Assembly (NCBI RefSeq): GCF_015679325.1
Contig: NZ_JADPVI010000004.1
Span: forward strand, 62,001 to 126,000
Direction: 5' to 3'
Source of the DNA: Kaistella gelatinilytica
GTDB lineage: Bacteria > Bacteroidota > Bacteroidia > Flavobacteriales > Weeksellaceae
DNA length: 64,000 nt
The stretch's first letter is position 1. Every line of letters starts with the position of its first letter. A model generated the notes under the pieces. That model saw only the letters and a program-made list of their open reading frames with translations. It did no database searches and was not told the DNA's origin. The position numbers and the translations under genes are program-made. Of this stretch, positions 9,226-17,876 are shown piece by piece.

Positions 9226-10461
9226 TTAATCTAATTTTTCTAAGATCTTGTCAAAATCTTCCCAGAAATCAGGATATGATTTTTTAACAACATCTTCGTT
9301 TTCAATGTTTAAACTTTTAATCAGGCAAAATGGTGCGAAACTCATCGCCATTCTGTGATCGTTGTAAGTTGCGATGGAAATGCTTTCGTTTGCCTCAAAA
9401 AATTTCTGTGAAGTAATAGAATCATCGGTGATTTCTGCAATGCATCCTATTTTAAACAGTTCGTTTTTTAAAGCTAAAAGTCGGTCGGTTTCTTTTACTT
9501 TTAATGTTGATAAGCCTGTAATTTCAAACGGAATATTCATGGCAGTCGCCGTAACACAGATGGTTTGCGCAATATCCGGACAATCATTCATGTCTAAAAT
9601 AATTTTTTCGGGATAATTAAAATAATTTTCCGGGAAAAGGGAGATCTTCGATTCGGCACCTTCTGAGATGGTATTAACTCCGAAATATTTCCAGTAAATT
9701 TCCCGTAAAACAGAATCGCCCTGCAAAGAGTAAGGTTTAAAATATTTCAAATTAATGGTGTCTCGAGCGATCGCCGCAACCGAGTAAAAATAGGAAGCAG
9801 AACTCCAGTCACTTTCCACCACGAAGGGAGTAATTTGGGAGTTTCTCATCGGATTCTGCATATCAGGAAAAATCTGAATGGTGTTTTCTTCCCATTGATA
9901 AGAAATTCCTATGGTTCTCAAAATTTTCAGAGTCATTTCGAGATAAGGTTTTGAAGTCACTTTTCCTACCAGATTTATTTCTAAACCATTTTCTAATTTT
10001 GCACCTATTAACATTAATGAAGAAATAAACTGACTTGAAATATGCGCAGGAATCGTCACGGAACTTTTTTCAAATTTTTTACCCGTGATTTTCAACGGCG
10101 GAAATCCTTCATTTTCAAGGTACGTAATTTCAGCGCCTAAATCCCGCAAAGCATCAACTAAAAATTGGATCGGGCGTTGTTTCATGCGGTCAGAACCAGT
10201 CAGTATAACCGTTTTCCCTTCCTGAATTGCGTAATATGAAGTTAGAAACCGCATCGCAGTTCCAGCGTGATGAATGTCGACAATTTCTGAATCACTGTCA
10301 AGTGCATGTTGTAAAAGTTGAGTATCTTCAGAATTGGACAGATTCTCAATAATTATATTTTCAAACAACTTATTCAAAATCAACAAACGATTCGAAATGC
10401 TTTTCGAACCGCTGATTTCTAGGGTTTTATTTCCTAATAATTTAGATTTTTCTAATAACAT
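9226..10461 (-). CDS. aroA: 3-phosphoshikimate 1-carboxyvinyltransferase (EPSP synthase)
   Basis: The 411-residue cytosolic enzyme of the shikimate pathway transfers enolpyruvate from PEP to shikimate 3-phosphate. The SKSISNR motif near the N-terminus binds the phosphate, HAGTAMRF is the PEP-binding loop equivalent of NAGTAMR, and KVKETDRL near residue 325 carries conserved active-site residues. HAG instead of the common NAG, and the slightly short length, suggest the divergent Bacteroidota subtype. It lies 14 nt after the MazG-like gene and 3 nt before the SDR gene. Other shikimate genes are not in the window. Confidence 0.93.
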   Translation of the reverse strand: MLLEKSKLLGNKTLEISGSKSISNRLLILNKLFENIIIENLSNSEDTQLLQHALDSDSEIVDIHHAGTAMRFLTSYYAIQEGKTVILTGSDRMKQRPIQFLVDALRDLGAEITYLENEGFPPLKITGKKFEKSSVTIPAHISSQFISSLMLIGAKLENGLEINLVGKVTSKPYLEMTLKILRTIGISYQWEENTIQIFPDMQNPMRNSQITPFVVESDWSSASYFYSVAAIARDTINLKYFKPYSLQGDSVLREIYWKYFGVNTISEGAESKISLFPENYFNYPEKIILDMNDCPDIAQTICVTATAMNIPFEITGLSTLKVKETDRLLALKNELFKIGCIAEITDDSITSQKFFEANESISIATYNDHRMAMSFAPFCLIKSLNIENEDVVKKSYPDFWEDFDKILEKLD

Positions 10462-10475
10462 TTAATAATTTAAAT

Positions 10476-10802
10476 TTATTTCAGTTTTTCATTATTTTGG
10501 TGGCGGTCTTTATCCCGATCTGTTTTCAGCTTCATTTTTTTATCAAATGCTTCCTGAAGGTTTGTACCGGTTTGGTTCGCTAAACATAGCGTGACAAATA
10601 AAACGTCGGCTAATTCTTCGCCGAGATCTTTGGTTTTATCAGATTCTTTTTCGCTTTGTTCACCGTATCTTCTAGCGATAATTCGCGCAACTTCCCCAAC
10701 TTCTTCGGTCAACATCGCCATATTGGTCAGTTCATTAAAATAGCGAACACCAACTGTTTTGATCCACTCATCGACTTCATTTTGAAGTTTAGTAATTTCC
10801 AT
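10476..10802 (-). CDS. MazG-like nucleotide pyrophosphohydrolase
   Basis: This 108-residue all-alpha NTP pyrophosphohydrolase is probably a house-cleaning enzyme that hydrolyses non-canonical nucleoside triphosphates. The EEVGEVAR and EELADVLF segments supply the paired acidic residues (E-E-x-x-E and E-x-x-D) that bind Mg2+. The ATG at 10802 was chosen over a GTG two codons upstream. The C-terminus is charged and low in complexity. It is translated in the same run as aroA (14 nt apart); a functional link to shikimate synthesis is not implied. Confidence 0.82.
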   Translation of the reverse strand: MEITKLQNEVDEWIKTVGVRYFNELTNMAMLTEEVGEVARIIARRYGEQSEKESDKTKDLGEELADVLFVTLCLANQTGTNLQEAFDKKMKLKTDRDKDRHQNNEKLK

Positions 10803-10849
10803 ATTCACGAATTAGTTGTTTCCGAAAGTCAAGATTGAAGCTGGAGATT

Positions 10850-12229
10850 TTATTGGTAAGCTCCGATTGTTGGTGGATTTGTTCTGGTAACTCCTGCAAT
10901 ATCGGTTGGGAATCCTGATAAAATAGCGCCTTTTCCTTTCGCCGGTGAATCAGCTTTTACTCTCAAATTTAATTTTTGAGTAAAATAATTTTCAAATTTC
11001 GGATCTTGATTTTTAATCGTTGCTGCATCTACCGTATAAGTTGAAGTGCTTCCGTATTTTAGTAAACAGTTTTGAAATGTAGTTGTAAAAGGTTGTCCAG
11101 ATGTTTGTTTAAATACGATGGAGTTATCCTTACTTCCATAAATAATAGAATTCTTAATAGTAAGCATTAATGAGCCTTGCTCAATCGAAGTTCCATTATC
11201 ATATTCATTGGTTGCATAAATTCCCAGTGAAGGAAGAGAATTATTGAAATCCCAGTAATTTGCCAGTGTTGAATGAGTGATATTATAAATTCCCCCTTTA
11301 AAAATTCCTAAATCAGCTTCTCCACAATTATTCATGACTAAATTTGAAGCGGTAATAGTCGATTTCACGGCAAAAATTCCATATTCCTGGTGGGTGTGAA
11401 TAATAGAGTTGGTAATGTTCGCAGTCGTCTCTTTCATTTCTAAACCTCTGGTCCCGCCGAAAACTCTGGCATAATTCATATTTAATCTTGAACCAACATC
11501 GAAAGAGATTCCTTGCCAGTTTTTAGGAATGGTATCGTATTTTGTTTCACTTCTGTCGCCACGAAACACAACCTCATTATTTAATTCTCCTTTAACATTC
11601 AATTCTGCATTTTTACCAATTTTCAAAGCAGCATTTTTAAAGAAATACACTTTCGTTCCTTTCTGAATGTCTAGTTTTTTGTTCGCATCTAATTTCAGAT
11701 TCCCAAAAATAATTTTTGCTTTTTCGTTCGTCCAGTTGGTGTCGGTTGTTAAAATATTCGGATTGGTTTTACTTTCGATATAGAATTCGGCATCCTGAAC
11801 CACAGAAAATAAGGTTACATGTTGTTTTCCAGCTGGAGTTTCAACGTTGATCTGGTCTTCAGCAATCGCTTGCGGAGCGTTTGCAATCGGCGCAATTTCT
11901 ACAAAAATATAAAGACTGTCTTTTTTTCTCAGAGGAATATTGGTAAAATTGGTCCCTGCTTTTCCATCGACGTTGATTCTGTATAGCGAAGCATTTCCGC
12001 TTCCGAGTGAAATTTTTGGAATCATAACGTCTTTATCTTCGTTATTATAAATTTTCACTGCATACGTTTCAGAACGAACCTGGTTATAAACAGTATCGCA
12101 AAAAACAGTATCTGCAGAAAAACGAAGGAGTTGAGTTGGACTATCGAAACTGATATCATCTCTGTTACAGCTTACTGCCATTAGAAGAATCCAAAATGAG
12201 GCTCCAAGTAAAAGTTTAAATTTATTCAT
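10850..12229 (-). CDS. Predicted outer-surface lipoprotein with beta-helix repeats
   Basis: The 459-residue protein has a lipobox (LMAVSC, Cys21) and so is predicted to be lipidated. Residues 30-150 look like an immunoglobulin-like region. From about residue 190 the sequence has regularly spaced aliphatic, Asn and Gly residues of a right-handed parallel beta-helix (KIGKNAELNVKGELNNEVVF, then GIFAVKSTITASNLVMNNCG). Proteins of this type bind or cleave polysaccharide, but no catalytic signature is visible. It is the first gene of the run leading to aroA (47 nt gap) and probably shares its promoter. Confidence 0.72.
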   Translation of the reverse strand: MNKFKLLLGASFWILLMAVSCNRDDISFDSPTQLLRFSADTVFCDTVYNQVRSETYAVKIYNNEDKDVMIPKISLGSGNASLYRINVDGKAGTNFTNIPLRKKDSLYIFVEIAPIANAPQAIAEDQINVETPAGKQHVTLFSVVQDAEFYIESKTNPNILTTDTNWTNEKAKIIFGNLKLDANKKLDIQKGTKVYFFKNAALKIGKNAELNVKGELNNEVVFRGDRSETKYDTIPKNWQGISFDVGSRLNMNYARVFGGTRGLEMKETTANITNSIIHTHQEYGIFAVKSTITASNLVMNNCGEADLGIFKGGIYNITHSTLANYWDFNNSLPSLGIYATNEYDNGTSIEQGSLMLTIKNSIIYGSKDNSIVFKQTSGQPFTTTFQNCLLKYGSTSTYTVDAATIKNQDPKFENYFTQKLNLRVKADSPAKGKGAILSGFPTDIAGVTRTNPPTIGAYQ

Positions 12230-12308
12230 CGATATATAAAATAGGTAGAAGTTTCAAATTTAATTAAAATTGTCGAACATAAAAATTTAAAAATTATCCT
12301 TGTAGGTA

Positions 12309-12339
12309 TTTGGAGATTGAAAAAATATTTGTACTTTTG
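12309..12339 (+). promoter_or_regulatory. Promoter of the L31 gene
   Basis: TTTG at 12309-12312 and TACTTTTG at 12332-12339 are separated by 19 bp. This matches the Bacteroidota consensus TTTG / TAnnTTTG and gives a leader of about 70 nt. Confidence 0.75.
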
Positions 12340-12413
12340 CGGTCTAAAATTTAGCAGAGGAATATCCATTACTACTTTCTGAAGCAAGACTCTAATTTAT
12401 TAAAATTTTTATT

Positions 12414-12665
12414 ATGAAAAACGGAATTCACCCGGAAAACTATAGACTTGTTGTTTTCAAAGATATGAGTAACGACGAGACTTTTCTTTGCAAATCTACT
12501 GCAGATACAAAAGATACAATCGAATTTGAAGGATCTACGTATCCTTTGATCAAAATGGAGATCTCTTCAACTTCTCACCCTTTCTACACAGGAAAAGTGA
12601 AATTAGTTGATACAGCAGGTCGAGTTGACAAATTCATGAACAAATACAAAAAATTCGCACAATAA
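12414..12665 (+). CDS. rpmE2: 50S ribosomal protein L31, type B (zinc-independent)
   Basis: This is an 83-residue type B L31. It has a single Cys and lacks the CxxC zinc pair of type A L31, and it shows the family signatures [18 protein letters not shown] and [14 protein letters not shown]31 bridges the two subunits at the central protuberance. It is a stand-alone gene with its own promoter (12309-12339) and terminator (12691-12725). In many bacteria this paralog is induced by zinc starvation. No Zur operator can be recognised here and the promoter looks constitutive, so it is probably the main L31; whether a type A copy exists elsewhere cannot be seen. Confidence 0.96.
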   Translation: MKNGIHPENYRLVVFKDMSNDETFLCKSTADTKDTIEFEGSTYPLIKMEISSTSHPFYTGKVKLVDTAGRVDKFMNKYKKFAQ

Positions 12666-12690
12666 TCAGTCGGGTTTTTACGAATATTTA

Positions 12691-12725
12691 AAGTCTTTCA
12701 GGTTTTCTGAAAGACTTTTTTTATT
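12691..12725 (+). terminator. Rho-independent terminator of the L31 gene
   Basis: The stem AAGTCTTTCAG / CTGAAAGACTT (11 bp) has a small loop and is followed by seven T. Confidence 0.9.
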
Positions 12726-12798
12726 GTAAATTCGCTTGATAATAGAGGTTAGATCTTAGAAAAACTAAAATCTAAAATTTGAATTTAAAATTTTGACT

Positions 12799-13959
12799 AT
12801 GCAGCTCGTTTTTTCCGACGCCCAGTTTTGGGATGATTTTTTACCGCTTACTTTTACAAGACCCGTTGCAGAAATGCGTTGCGGAATTTTAACTTTCTCT
12901 GAAAGATGGCAAAAATTACTCAATATTTCAGAGGTTTCTTACCTGACCGAAGATTATCTGCAGGAAAAATTTAAAAAGCCAGAAGACAAAGAAAGTCTTT
13001 TGATCGTACCGAATTTTTTGCCAAGTGAAAGCATTTTGCTGCAAATCAAAGATTTGAAACTCGGTGAGGCGTTGGTTTACGACAATGAATTGCTTGCGGC
13101 AAAGATCAATATGAAAGATTTTTCTCTCAAGCAGATCGAAAAAATGACAGATGTTCATGAGAAACTTTTGTTCTTTAAACAACCAACAGATCTGTTTTCT
13201 TTTAATGATAAAGCCATTGATTTTGATTTCGAATTAATAACGAAAGGAAGAAATTCCGCCGAATTGTCGGAAACGAATGGATTCTTGGGTGAAGCTCAAA
13301 ATTTATTTATTGAAGAAGGAGCGAGTGTAGAATTTTCCACCATCAATACGAAAAGCGGAAAAATTTACATCGGTAAAAATGCCGAAGTGATGGAAGGCTG
13401 CAATCTTCGTGGTCCAATTGCGCTTTGCGAAGAATCGAAGTTTAACATGGGGGCAAAAATTTACGGTTCCACAACGATCGGTCCATATTGTAAAGTGGGT
13501 GGTGAAGTGAATAATATTGTGATTTTCGGATATACGAATAAAGGTCATGACGGTTTTGTAGGAAATTCTGTGATCGGGGAATGGTGCAACATCGGCGCAG
13601 ATACCAATTCTTCTAACCTTAAAAATAATTATGCTTCTGTAAAAGTCTGGAATTACCGAACAAAGAGATTTGTAGATACCGGTTTACAATTTGCGGGTTT
13701 AATTATGGGAGATCATTCAAAAACGGCGATCAATACGCAATTGAATACGGGAACTGTTGTTGGTGTTGCGGCGAATATTTTCAAAAGCGGTTTTCCACCT
13801 AATTTAATTGAAAGTTTTTCCTGGGGCGGAATGAAAGGTGATGAAAAATTCAAATTAGAGAAAGCATATGAAGTTGCCGAATTGGCTATGGCGAGAAGAA
13901 AAGTTTCTTTTACAGAAGTTGACCGAAATATGTTGAAGTATATTTACCAAAACAATTAA
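12799..13959 (+). CDS. GlmU-like protein: putative sugar nucleotidyltransferase with left-handed beta-helix
   Basis: The 386-residue protein has an N-terminal region with the LPLTFTRPVAEMRCGI signature of the Bacteroidota alternative GlmU family. This replaces the classical GxGTRM loop. The C-terminal half (about 165-350) is a left-handed beta-helix of hexapeptide repeats (IYIGKNAEVMEGCN, then TIGPYCKVGG, VIGEWCNIGADT). The family is proposed to make UDP-GlcNAc from glucosamine-1-phosphate by acetyl transfer and uridyl transfer, feeding peptidoglycan and LPS. ATG 12799 was preferred to the TTG two codons upstream. AAAATCT units precede the start. A repeat family A copy follows 20 nt after the stop. 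Confidence 0.82.
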   Translation: MQLVFSDAQFWDDFLPLTFTRPVAEMRCGILTFSERWQKLLNISEVSYLTEDYLQEKFKKPEDKESLLIVPNFLPSESILLQIKDLKLGEALVYDNELLAAKINMKDFSLKQIEKMTDVHEKLLFFKQPTDLFSFNDKAIDFDFELITKGRNSAELSETNGFLGEAQNLFIEEGASVEFSTINTKSGKIYIGKNAEVMEGCNLRGPIALCEESKFNMGAKIYGSTTIGPYCKVGGEVNNIVIFGYTNKGHDGFVGNSVIGEWCNIGADTNSSNLKNNYASVKVWNYRTKRFVDTGLQFAGLIMGDHSKTAINTQLNTGTVVGVAANIFKSGFPPNLIESFSWGGMKGDEKFKLEKAYEVAELAMARRKVSFTEVDRNMLKYIYQNN

Positions 13960-13978
13960 TTAGTAAGAAGCGAGACTT

Positions 13979-14043
13979 GCAGCCCGACTTGAGTGCATCC
14001 CGATGTAAAATCGGGAGGGAACGGAAGGCGGAAAAAGCTGCCC
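13979..14043 (+). repeat. Intergenic repeat family A, copy 3 (short form)
   Basis: It starts GCAGCCCGACTTGAGTGCAT and ends GGAACGGAAGGCGGA with CTGCCC at the border. The central hairpin is only TCCCGAT / ATCGGGA, unlike the 16-bp stem of copy 2, so the outer arms are kept while the centre is swapped. It separates the GlmU-like gene from trhO. Confidence 0.75.
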
Positions 14044-14083
14044 AAAATATTCAGAAAGTTTCTAATGTCAAAAGTAAATTTCT

Positions 14084-14091
14084 TACCTTTG
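14084..14091 (+). promoter_or_regulatory. Promoter -7 element of trhO
   Basis: TACCTTTG is an exact TAnnTTTG match 35 nt before the start codon. No good -33 TTTG is seen at the proper spacing. Confidence 0.55.
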
Positions 14092-14125
14092 CACCTTTAA
14101 AATTCTCACTTAAACCGTTTATAGC

Positions 14126-15481
14126 ATGCAACTGTATAACACCTTAAGCGCAGAAGAAAGAGCTCAACTTATTGATGAAGCCGGTAAGCAACGTCTTACT
14201 TTGTCTTTCTATGCGTACGCCAAAATCTCAGATCCTAAAAAATTTCGCGACGAATTATTTATAGCCTGGAATGCACTCGATGCTCTTGGTCGTATTTATG
14301 TTGCACACGAAGGTATTAATGCTCAAATGAGTATTCCTGCTGATCAAATTGATGCTTTCCGCGATACGCTGGAAGTTTATGATTTCATGAAAGGAATTCG
14401 CTTGAATGTAGCGATTGATCAAGACGATCATTCCTTCCTAAAGTTGACCATAAAGGTTCGTCATAAAATCGTTGCAGATGGTTTGAATGATGATACTTTT
14501 GATGTAACCAATAAAGGAATCCACTTAAAAGCGCAGGAATTTAATAATTTACTGGAAGATCCAAATACGATCGTAGTCGATTTTAGAAATCATTACGAAA
14601 GCGAAGTTGGTCATTTTGAAGGTGCGATTACGCCGGATGTTGAAACTTTTCGGGAAAGTTTGCCCATTATCAACGAGCAATTACAAGATTTTAAAGAAGA
14701 TAAAAACCTGCTCATGTATTGCACAGGAGGAATTCGGTGTGAAAAAGCAAGTGCTTATTTTAAGCATCAAGGTTTTAAAAACGTGTATCAGTTAGAAGGC
14801 GGAATTATCGAATATACGCGTCAGATCAAGGAAGAAGCGATTGAAAGTAAATTCATTGGGAAGAATTTTGTTTTTGATCATCGATTGGGAGAAAGAATTA
14901 CAGATGATATCGTTTCGCAATGCCATCAATGTGGAAAACCTTGTGACAATCACACGAACTGTGCGAACGAAGGTTGTCATTTGTTATTTATTCAGTGTGA
15001 TGACTGCAAAGCGGCGATGGAAAATTGCTGTTCAACCGAATGTCTGGATATCATTCATTTGCCCCTTGCTGAACAAGTGAAATTAAGAAAGGGAAAAGAA
15101 GTTGGGAATAAAGTTTTTCGTAAAGGAAAATCTGAAGCTTTGAAATTTAAAAACTCCGGCAGTTTACCCGATAAACCTTTAGCACAAGTTGAAGCAAAAA
15201 ATATCCGTCAAAAAATAGCTGTCAAAAAAGTAATGGTGGGAAGAGCCGAACATTATTATACCAAATCAAAGATCGCCCAGTTTTTAATTGAAAATAATGA
15301 GCTTTCGATAGGTGATAAGGTTTTGATCGTTGGTCCAACAACTGGTGAACAAGAATTGACGATTACTCAACTTTTTGCAAATGGAAAAGCCTGCCAAACT
15401 TCAACACAAGGAGATCAGGTAACCTTTGAGATTCCCTTTAGAATTCGATTATCTGACAAATTATTTAAAGTTTTAGCATGA
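14126..15481 (+). CDS. trhO: tRNA uridine(34) hydroxylase TrhO (rhodanese family) with C-terminal U32-type beta-barrel
   Basis: This 451-residue oxygen-dependent enzyme forms 5-hydroxyuridine at tRNA position 34. The N-terminal acylphosphatase-like region (HEGINAQMSIP) is followed by a rhodanese domain with the catalytic loop CTGGIRC (Cys199), then a Cys-rich segment (CHQCGKPC to CCSTEC) normal for the family. E. coli TrhO ends near residue 350. Here about 85 extra residues (367-451: KKVMVGRAEHYY, then GDKVLIVGPTTGEQELTI and VTFEIPFRIRLSDKLFKVL) resemble the C-terminal barrel of U32 peptidase-family proteins such as TrhP (YegQ), the alternative U34 hydroxylase. The domain match is by eye. The 5-formyl-THF cyclo-ligase gene follows 28 nt later. 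Confidence 0.9.
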   Translation: MQLYNTLSAEERAQLIDEAGKQRLTLSFYAYAKISDPKKFRDELFIAWNALDALGRIYVAHEGINAQMSIPADQIDAFRDTLEVYDFMKGIRLNVAIDQDDHSFLKLTIKVRHKIVADGLNDDTFDVTNKGIHLKAQEFNNLLEDPNTIVVDFRNHYESEVGHFEGAITPDVETFRESLPIINEQLQDFKEDKNLLMYCTGGIRCEKASAYFKHQGFKNVYQLEGGIIEYTRQIKEEAIESKFIGKNFVFDHRLGERITDDIVSQCHQCGKPCDNHTNCANEGCHLLFIQCDDCKAAMENCCSTECLDIIHLPLAEQVKLRKGKEVGNKVFRKGKSEALKFKNSGSLPDKPLAQVEAKNIRQKIAVKKVMVGRAEHYYTKSKIAQFLIENNELSIGDKVLIVGPTTGEQELTITQLFANGKACQTSTQGDQVTFEIPFRIRLSDKLFKVLA

Positions 15482-15509
15482 TCAAATTTAAAATTTTGTA
15501 ATTTTAAGG

Positions 15510-16097
15510 ATGTTAAAATCTGAACTTAGAAAAAAATATATTGAACAACGAGAAACCTTATCGCAAGATGAGGTTTTGTCTTTATCTGAAAAAATATTCC
15601 ATCATTTTTTGGATAAATTCACGCTGGAAGAGAATCAAAAGGTGCACTGTTTCTTATCGATGCTGGAAAAAAAAGAAATTGATACTCGATTTTTTATCGA
15701 TTATTTCTTTAAAAATAAAATTCGGGTTTTCGTCCCAAAAATTTTTAAAGGAAAACTTATTTCGGTAGAAATTAATCAGGAAACAGCATTCATCAAAAGC
15801 TTTTACGGGATTACAGAACCTGAAAGTAATATCGATTCTGGCGAAAAAGATTTCGATTTTGTGATTACGCCTTTACTATACTGCGATCAACACGGAAATA
15901 GAATAGGATATGGAAAAGGATTTTATGATAATTTTTTCGGAAGTATCAATCCAAATTCGATCAAAGTTGGCGTAGGGTTGTTTGCACCAAATGAAGATAT
16001 TGACGATGTTTGGGAAAAAGATTTTCCGCTGGATTATTTAGTTACGCCAGTTGAAGTGCTGTCTTTCTTAGGTTTAACATCGAAATCAACGAAATAG
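15510..16097 (+). CDS. fau: 5-formyltetrahydrofolate cyclo-ligase
   Basis: This 195-residue enzyme converts 5-formyl-THF to 5,10-methenyl-THF with ATP, returning folate to the one-carbon pool used by MetF and MetH. The N-terminal LRKKYIEQRETLS helix carries the conserved Arg/Lys, and the family signature GYGKGFYDNF (residues 135-144) is the folate/ATP site. It follows trhO by 28 nt and is probably co-transcribed. Its last 64 nt overlap the 3' end of the convergent lipoprotein gene (16034-16618); both reading frames look genuine. Confidence 0.93.
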   Translation: MLKSELRKKYIEQRETLSQDEVLSLSEKIFHHFLDKFTLEENQKVHCFLSMLEKKEIDTRFFIDYFFKNKIRVFVPKIFKGKLISVEINQETAFIKSFYGITEPESNIDSGEKDFDFVITPLLYCDQHGNRIGYGKGFYDNFFGSINPNSIKVGVGLFAPNEDIDDVWEKDFPLDYLVTPVEVLSFLGLTSKSTK

Positions 16098-16618
16098 AAC
16101 TTAAATTCTTTCTTAAATTTTACAGGAGAAAGCTTTAAAATATATTGGGCATTCTTTTCAAATTTGCCGATTAAGCGTTCTTTATTGTCAAAATATTCGA
16201 CATCAAATTTTGCAAAATCCAGCGTGTCGTTTCCTTTAATTTCTTTTTTTACGCTGATGTTTCCCACTTTGGCAGTTTTAACTTTAAAACTGTCGAGTTG
16301 ATTTAAAATCGGTTTTAACTCATTGGAATCACTTTCTGCAAAGTAGCTTTTCATTTGGGCATAAATTACAGAATCTATTTCGGTGTCGCGGTTTCCGGAA
16401 GTGTAAAGCGTAGAAAGATCGAAGAGTTCCTGGATCTTTTGTTTCGTAATAAATGAAATTGCCTGCGCACTGTCCATTTTCGTGACAGGATAGGATTTTT
16501 CATTATTATTATTTCTAACTTTTTGAAGATCAGATATTTCACTGTTTTCTTTCTTGCAGGAAAATACTAGAAAAGAAAGTGCAAAAACCATTGCGATCAA
16601 ATTATTTTTTTTCTTCAT
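16034..16618 (-). CDS. Lipoprotein of unknown function
   Basis: The 194-residue protein has a lipobox (SFLVFSCKK, Cys21). The mature part is charged, with a helical first half and a beta-rich second half (KFDVEYFDNKERLIGKFEK, then FKFYFVDFDVKPKK). No family is recognised. Its first 17 nt overlap the end of the membrane-anchored protein gene upstream (16602-17771), so the two are translationally coupled and probably act together in the envelope. Its last 64 nt overlap the 3' end of the cyclo-ligase gene on the other strand; shortening it would remove a conserved-looking C-terminal strand. Confidence 0.75.
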   Translation of the reverse strand: MKKKNNLIAMVFALSFLVFSCKKENSEISDLQKVRNNNNEKSYPVTKMDSAQAISFITKQKIQELFDLSTLYTSGNRDTEIDSVIYAQMKSYFAESDSNELKPILNQLDSFKVKTAKVGNISVKKEIKGNDTLDFAKFDVEYFDNKERLIGKFEKNAQYILKLSPVKFKKEFKFYFVDFDVKPKKDSTSTGVTK

Positions 16619-17771
16619 CTGTTCCGATTTTAAATTTAATCATTACTATTTTTCCAGCTTTATCCGTTTGGGTGTCAATTACTTCCAGTTTTTCCAAAGA
16701 AGTTGAAGGTAAAGTTACCAAATTAATGTAGCGTTGTTTGTCCATCGTTTCAACTCCATAAAATTGATTGTCGAAAACCTGGTATATAAGAGCATTATCG
16801 CTGATCAGGTAATTCAATGTAACTCTTTTCTTTTTCAAATCTTTGATCGATTTTGAGTAGTAGAAGAGCATAATTGCGTAATCATTTGGTTTCAACTCAA
16901 TATTTTCAGCTTCTGGTGCATTTTCCAAATTTCTTTGAATGGTATCTGTTCTGTAATAAGGAGAAGATACAACCATTTTCAGCGTTTTCGATTTGGTTGT
17001 ATAAACAAATGGCTCGTTGGGTTTTGCTACGTATAAGATAGGAGATTCATTGTCTTTCATTATTTGAACCTGCAATTCAGCGTTGATCTTTGAATTTCGG
17101 TCCGCATCAATAAAACTGTAGTAGAATTTTTTGCTGAAGAGTTCATCTTTAAAACCTAATAATCCAACTAATATTGCTAAAATTGCTGAAATACTTAGCC
17201 AAAGATATTTTTTTACAAGAGAAATTGTTGATTTTGGATTTGTAGTTTTATCAGAATTTTCTTTTACTGAAATTGCTTTAAGGTTTTGATTTTCAGTGTT
17301 ATTATTTTGTAAATCAATATTTTCACCAGTATCTATTGAGGTATTTACTGTTCCTTTTTCACTTTTTTCAAATTTTCTGTCGTCAGCAGGTAAATCTTCC
17401 GAATTTGCGACTTCGCTCTCAAGTTTTTTGATCTCTGCTTCTTCCAATTCTTCATGTTCTTTTAAGATCTCATCTGCAAAAAGATGGTTCTTTTTAAAGT
17501 CGTACCATGAGACGTAACCCGTATAAAGACAGAGGATATTGAGCATATCAATCCGTGGCAGTTTAGTTACGGGTGAATTTTTAAAGTAGGTGTAAAAAGA
17601 TTTTTCGCTGATGTTTCCTTTCGCGATTTTTCGCAGGTCTTCCTGGAAATAAATGATATCAATACCTTTCCATTTCGAAATATCATCGAAGGAAGGAGTG
17701 TGATTTGCTAGATATTGAGTTTGGACCTCGTTTTTTAGCTGTTCAAAGTGTAATAAATCTAAATCGCTCAA
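16602..17771 (-). CDS. Membrane-anchored protein with cytosolic N-terminal domain (possible sensor), function unknown
   Basis: The 389-residue protein has a cytosolic region of about 95 residues with a compact helical, possibly DNA-binding-like pattern (SKWKGIDIIYFQEDLRKIA, then LPRIDMLNILCLYTGYVSWYDF). An acidic Asn-rich linker follows, then one transmembrane helix (about 189-207) and a periplasmic beta-rich domain (210-389). This topology, with one anchor joining a cytosolic domain to an extracytoplasmic one, resembles anti-sigma or one-component sensors, but no kinase or known HTH motif is present. The downstream lipoprotein gene overlaps it by 17 nt. Confident as a gene; the role is speculative. 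Confidence 0.75.
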   Translation of the reverse strand: MSDLDLLHFEQLKNEVQTQYLANHTPSFDDISKWKGIDIIYFQEDLRKIAKGNISEKSFYTYFKNSPVTKLPRIDMLNILCLYTGYVSWYDFKKNHLFADEILKEHEELEEAEIKKLESEVANSEDLPADDRKFEKSEKGTVNTSIDTGENIDLQNNNTENQNLKAISVKENSDKTTNPKSTISLVKKYLWLSISAILAILVGLLGFKDELFSKKFYYSFIDADRNSKINAELQVQIMKDNESPILYVAKPNEPFVYTTKSKTLKMVVSSPYYRTDTIQRNLENAPEAENIELKPNDYAIMLFYYSKSIKDLKKKRVTLNYLISDNALIYQVFDNQFYGVETMDKQRYINLVTLPSTSLEKLEVIDTQTDKAGKIVMIKFKIGTDEEKK

Positions 17772-17876
17772 TGCCTATAAATTGTATAAATCGTTGATAA
17801 TCAATATTGTTTTCTTGTAAAACTGTTTTACAAATATATTACAATTAATTTTCTAAAACAAATTTAATTCTGAGTA

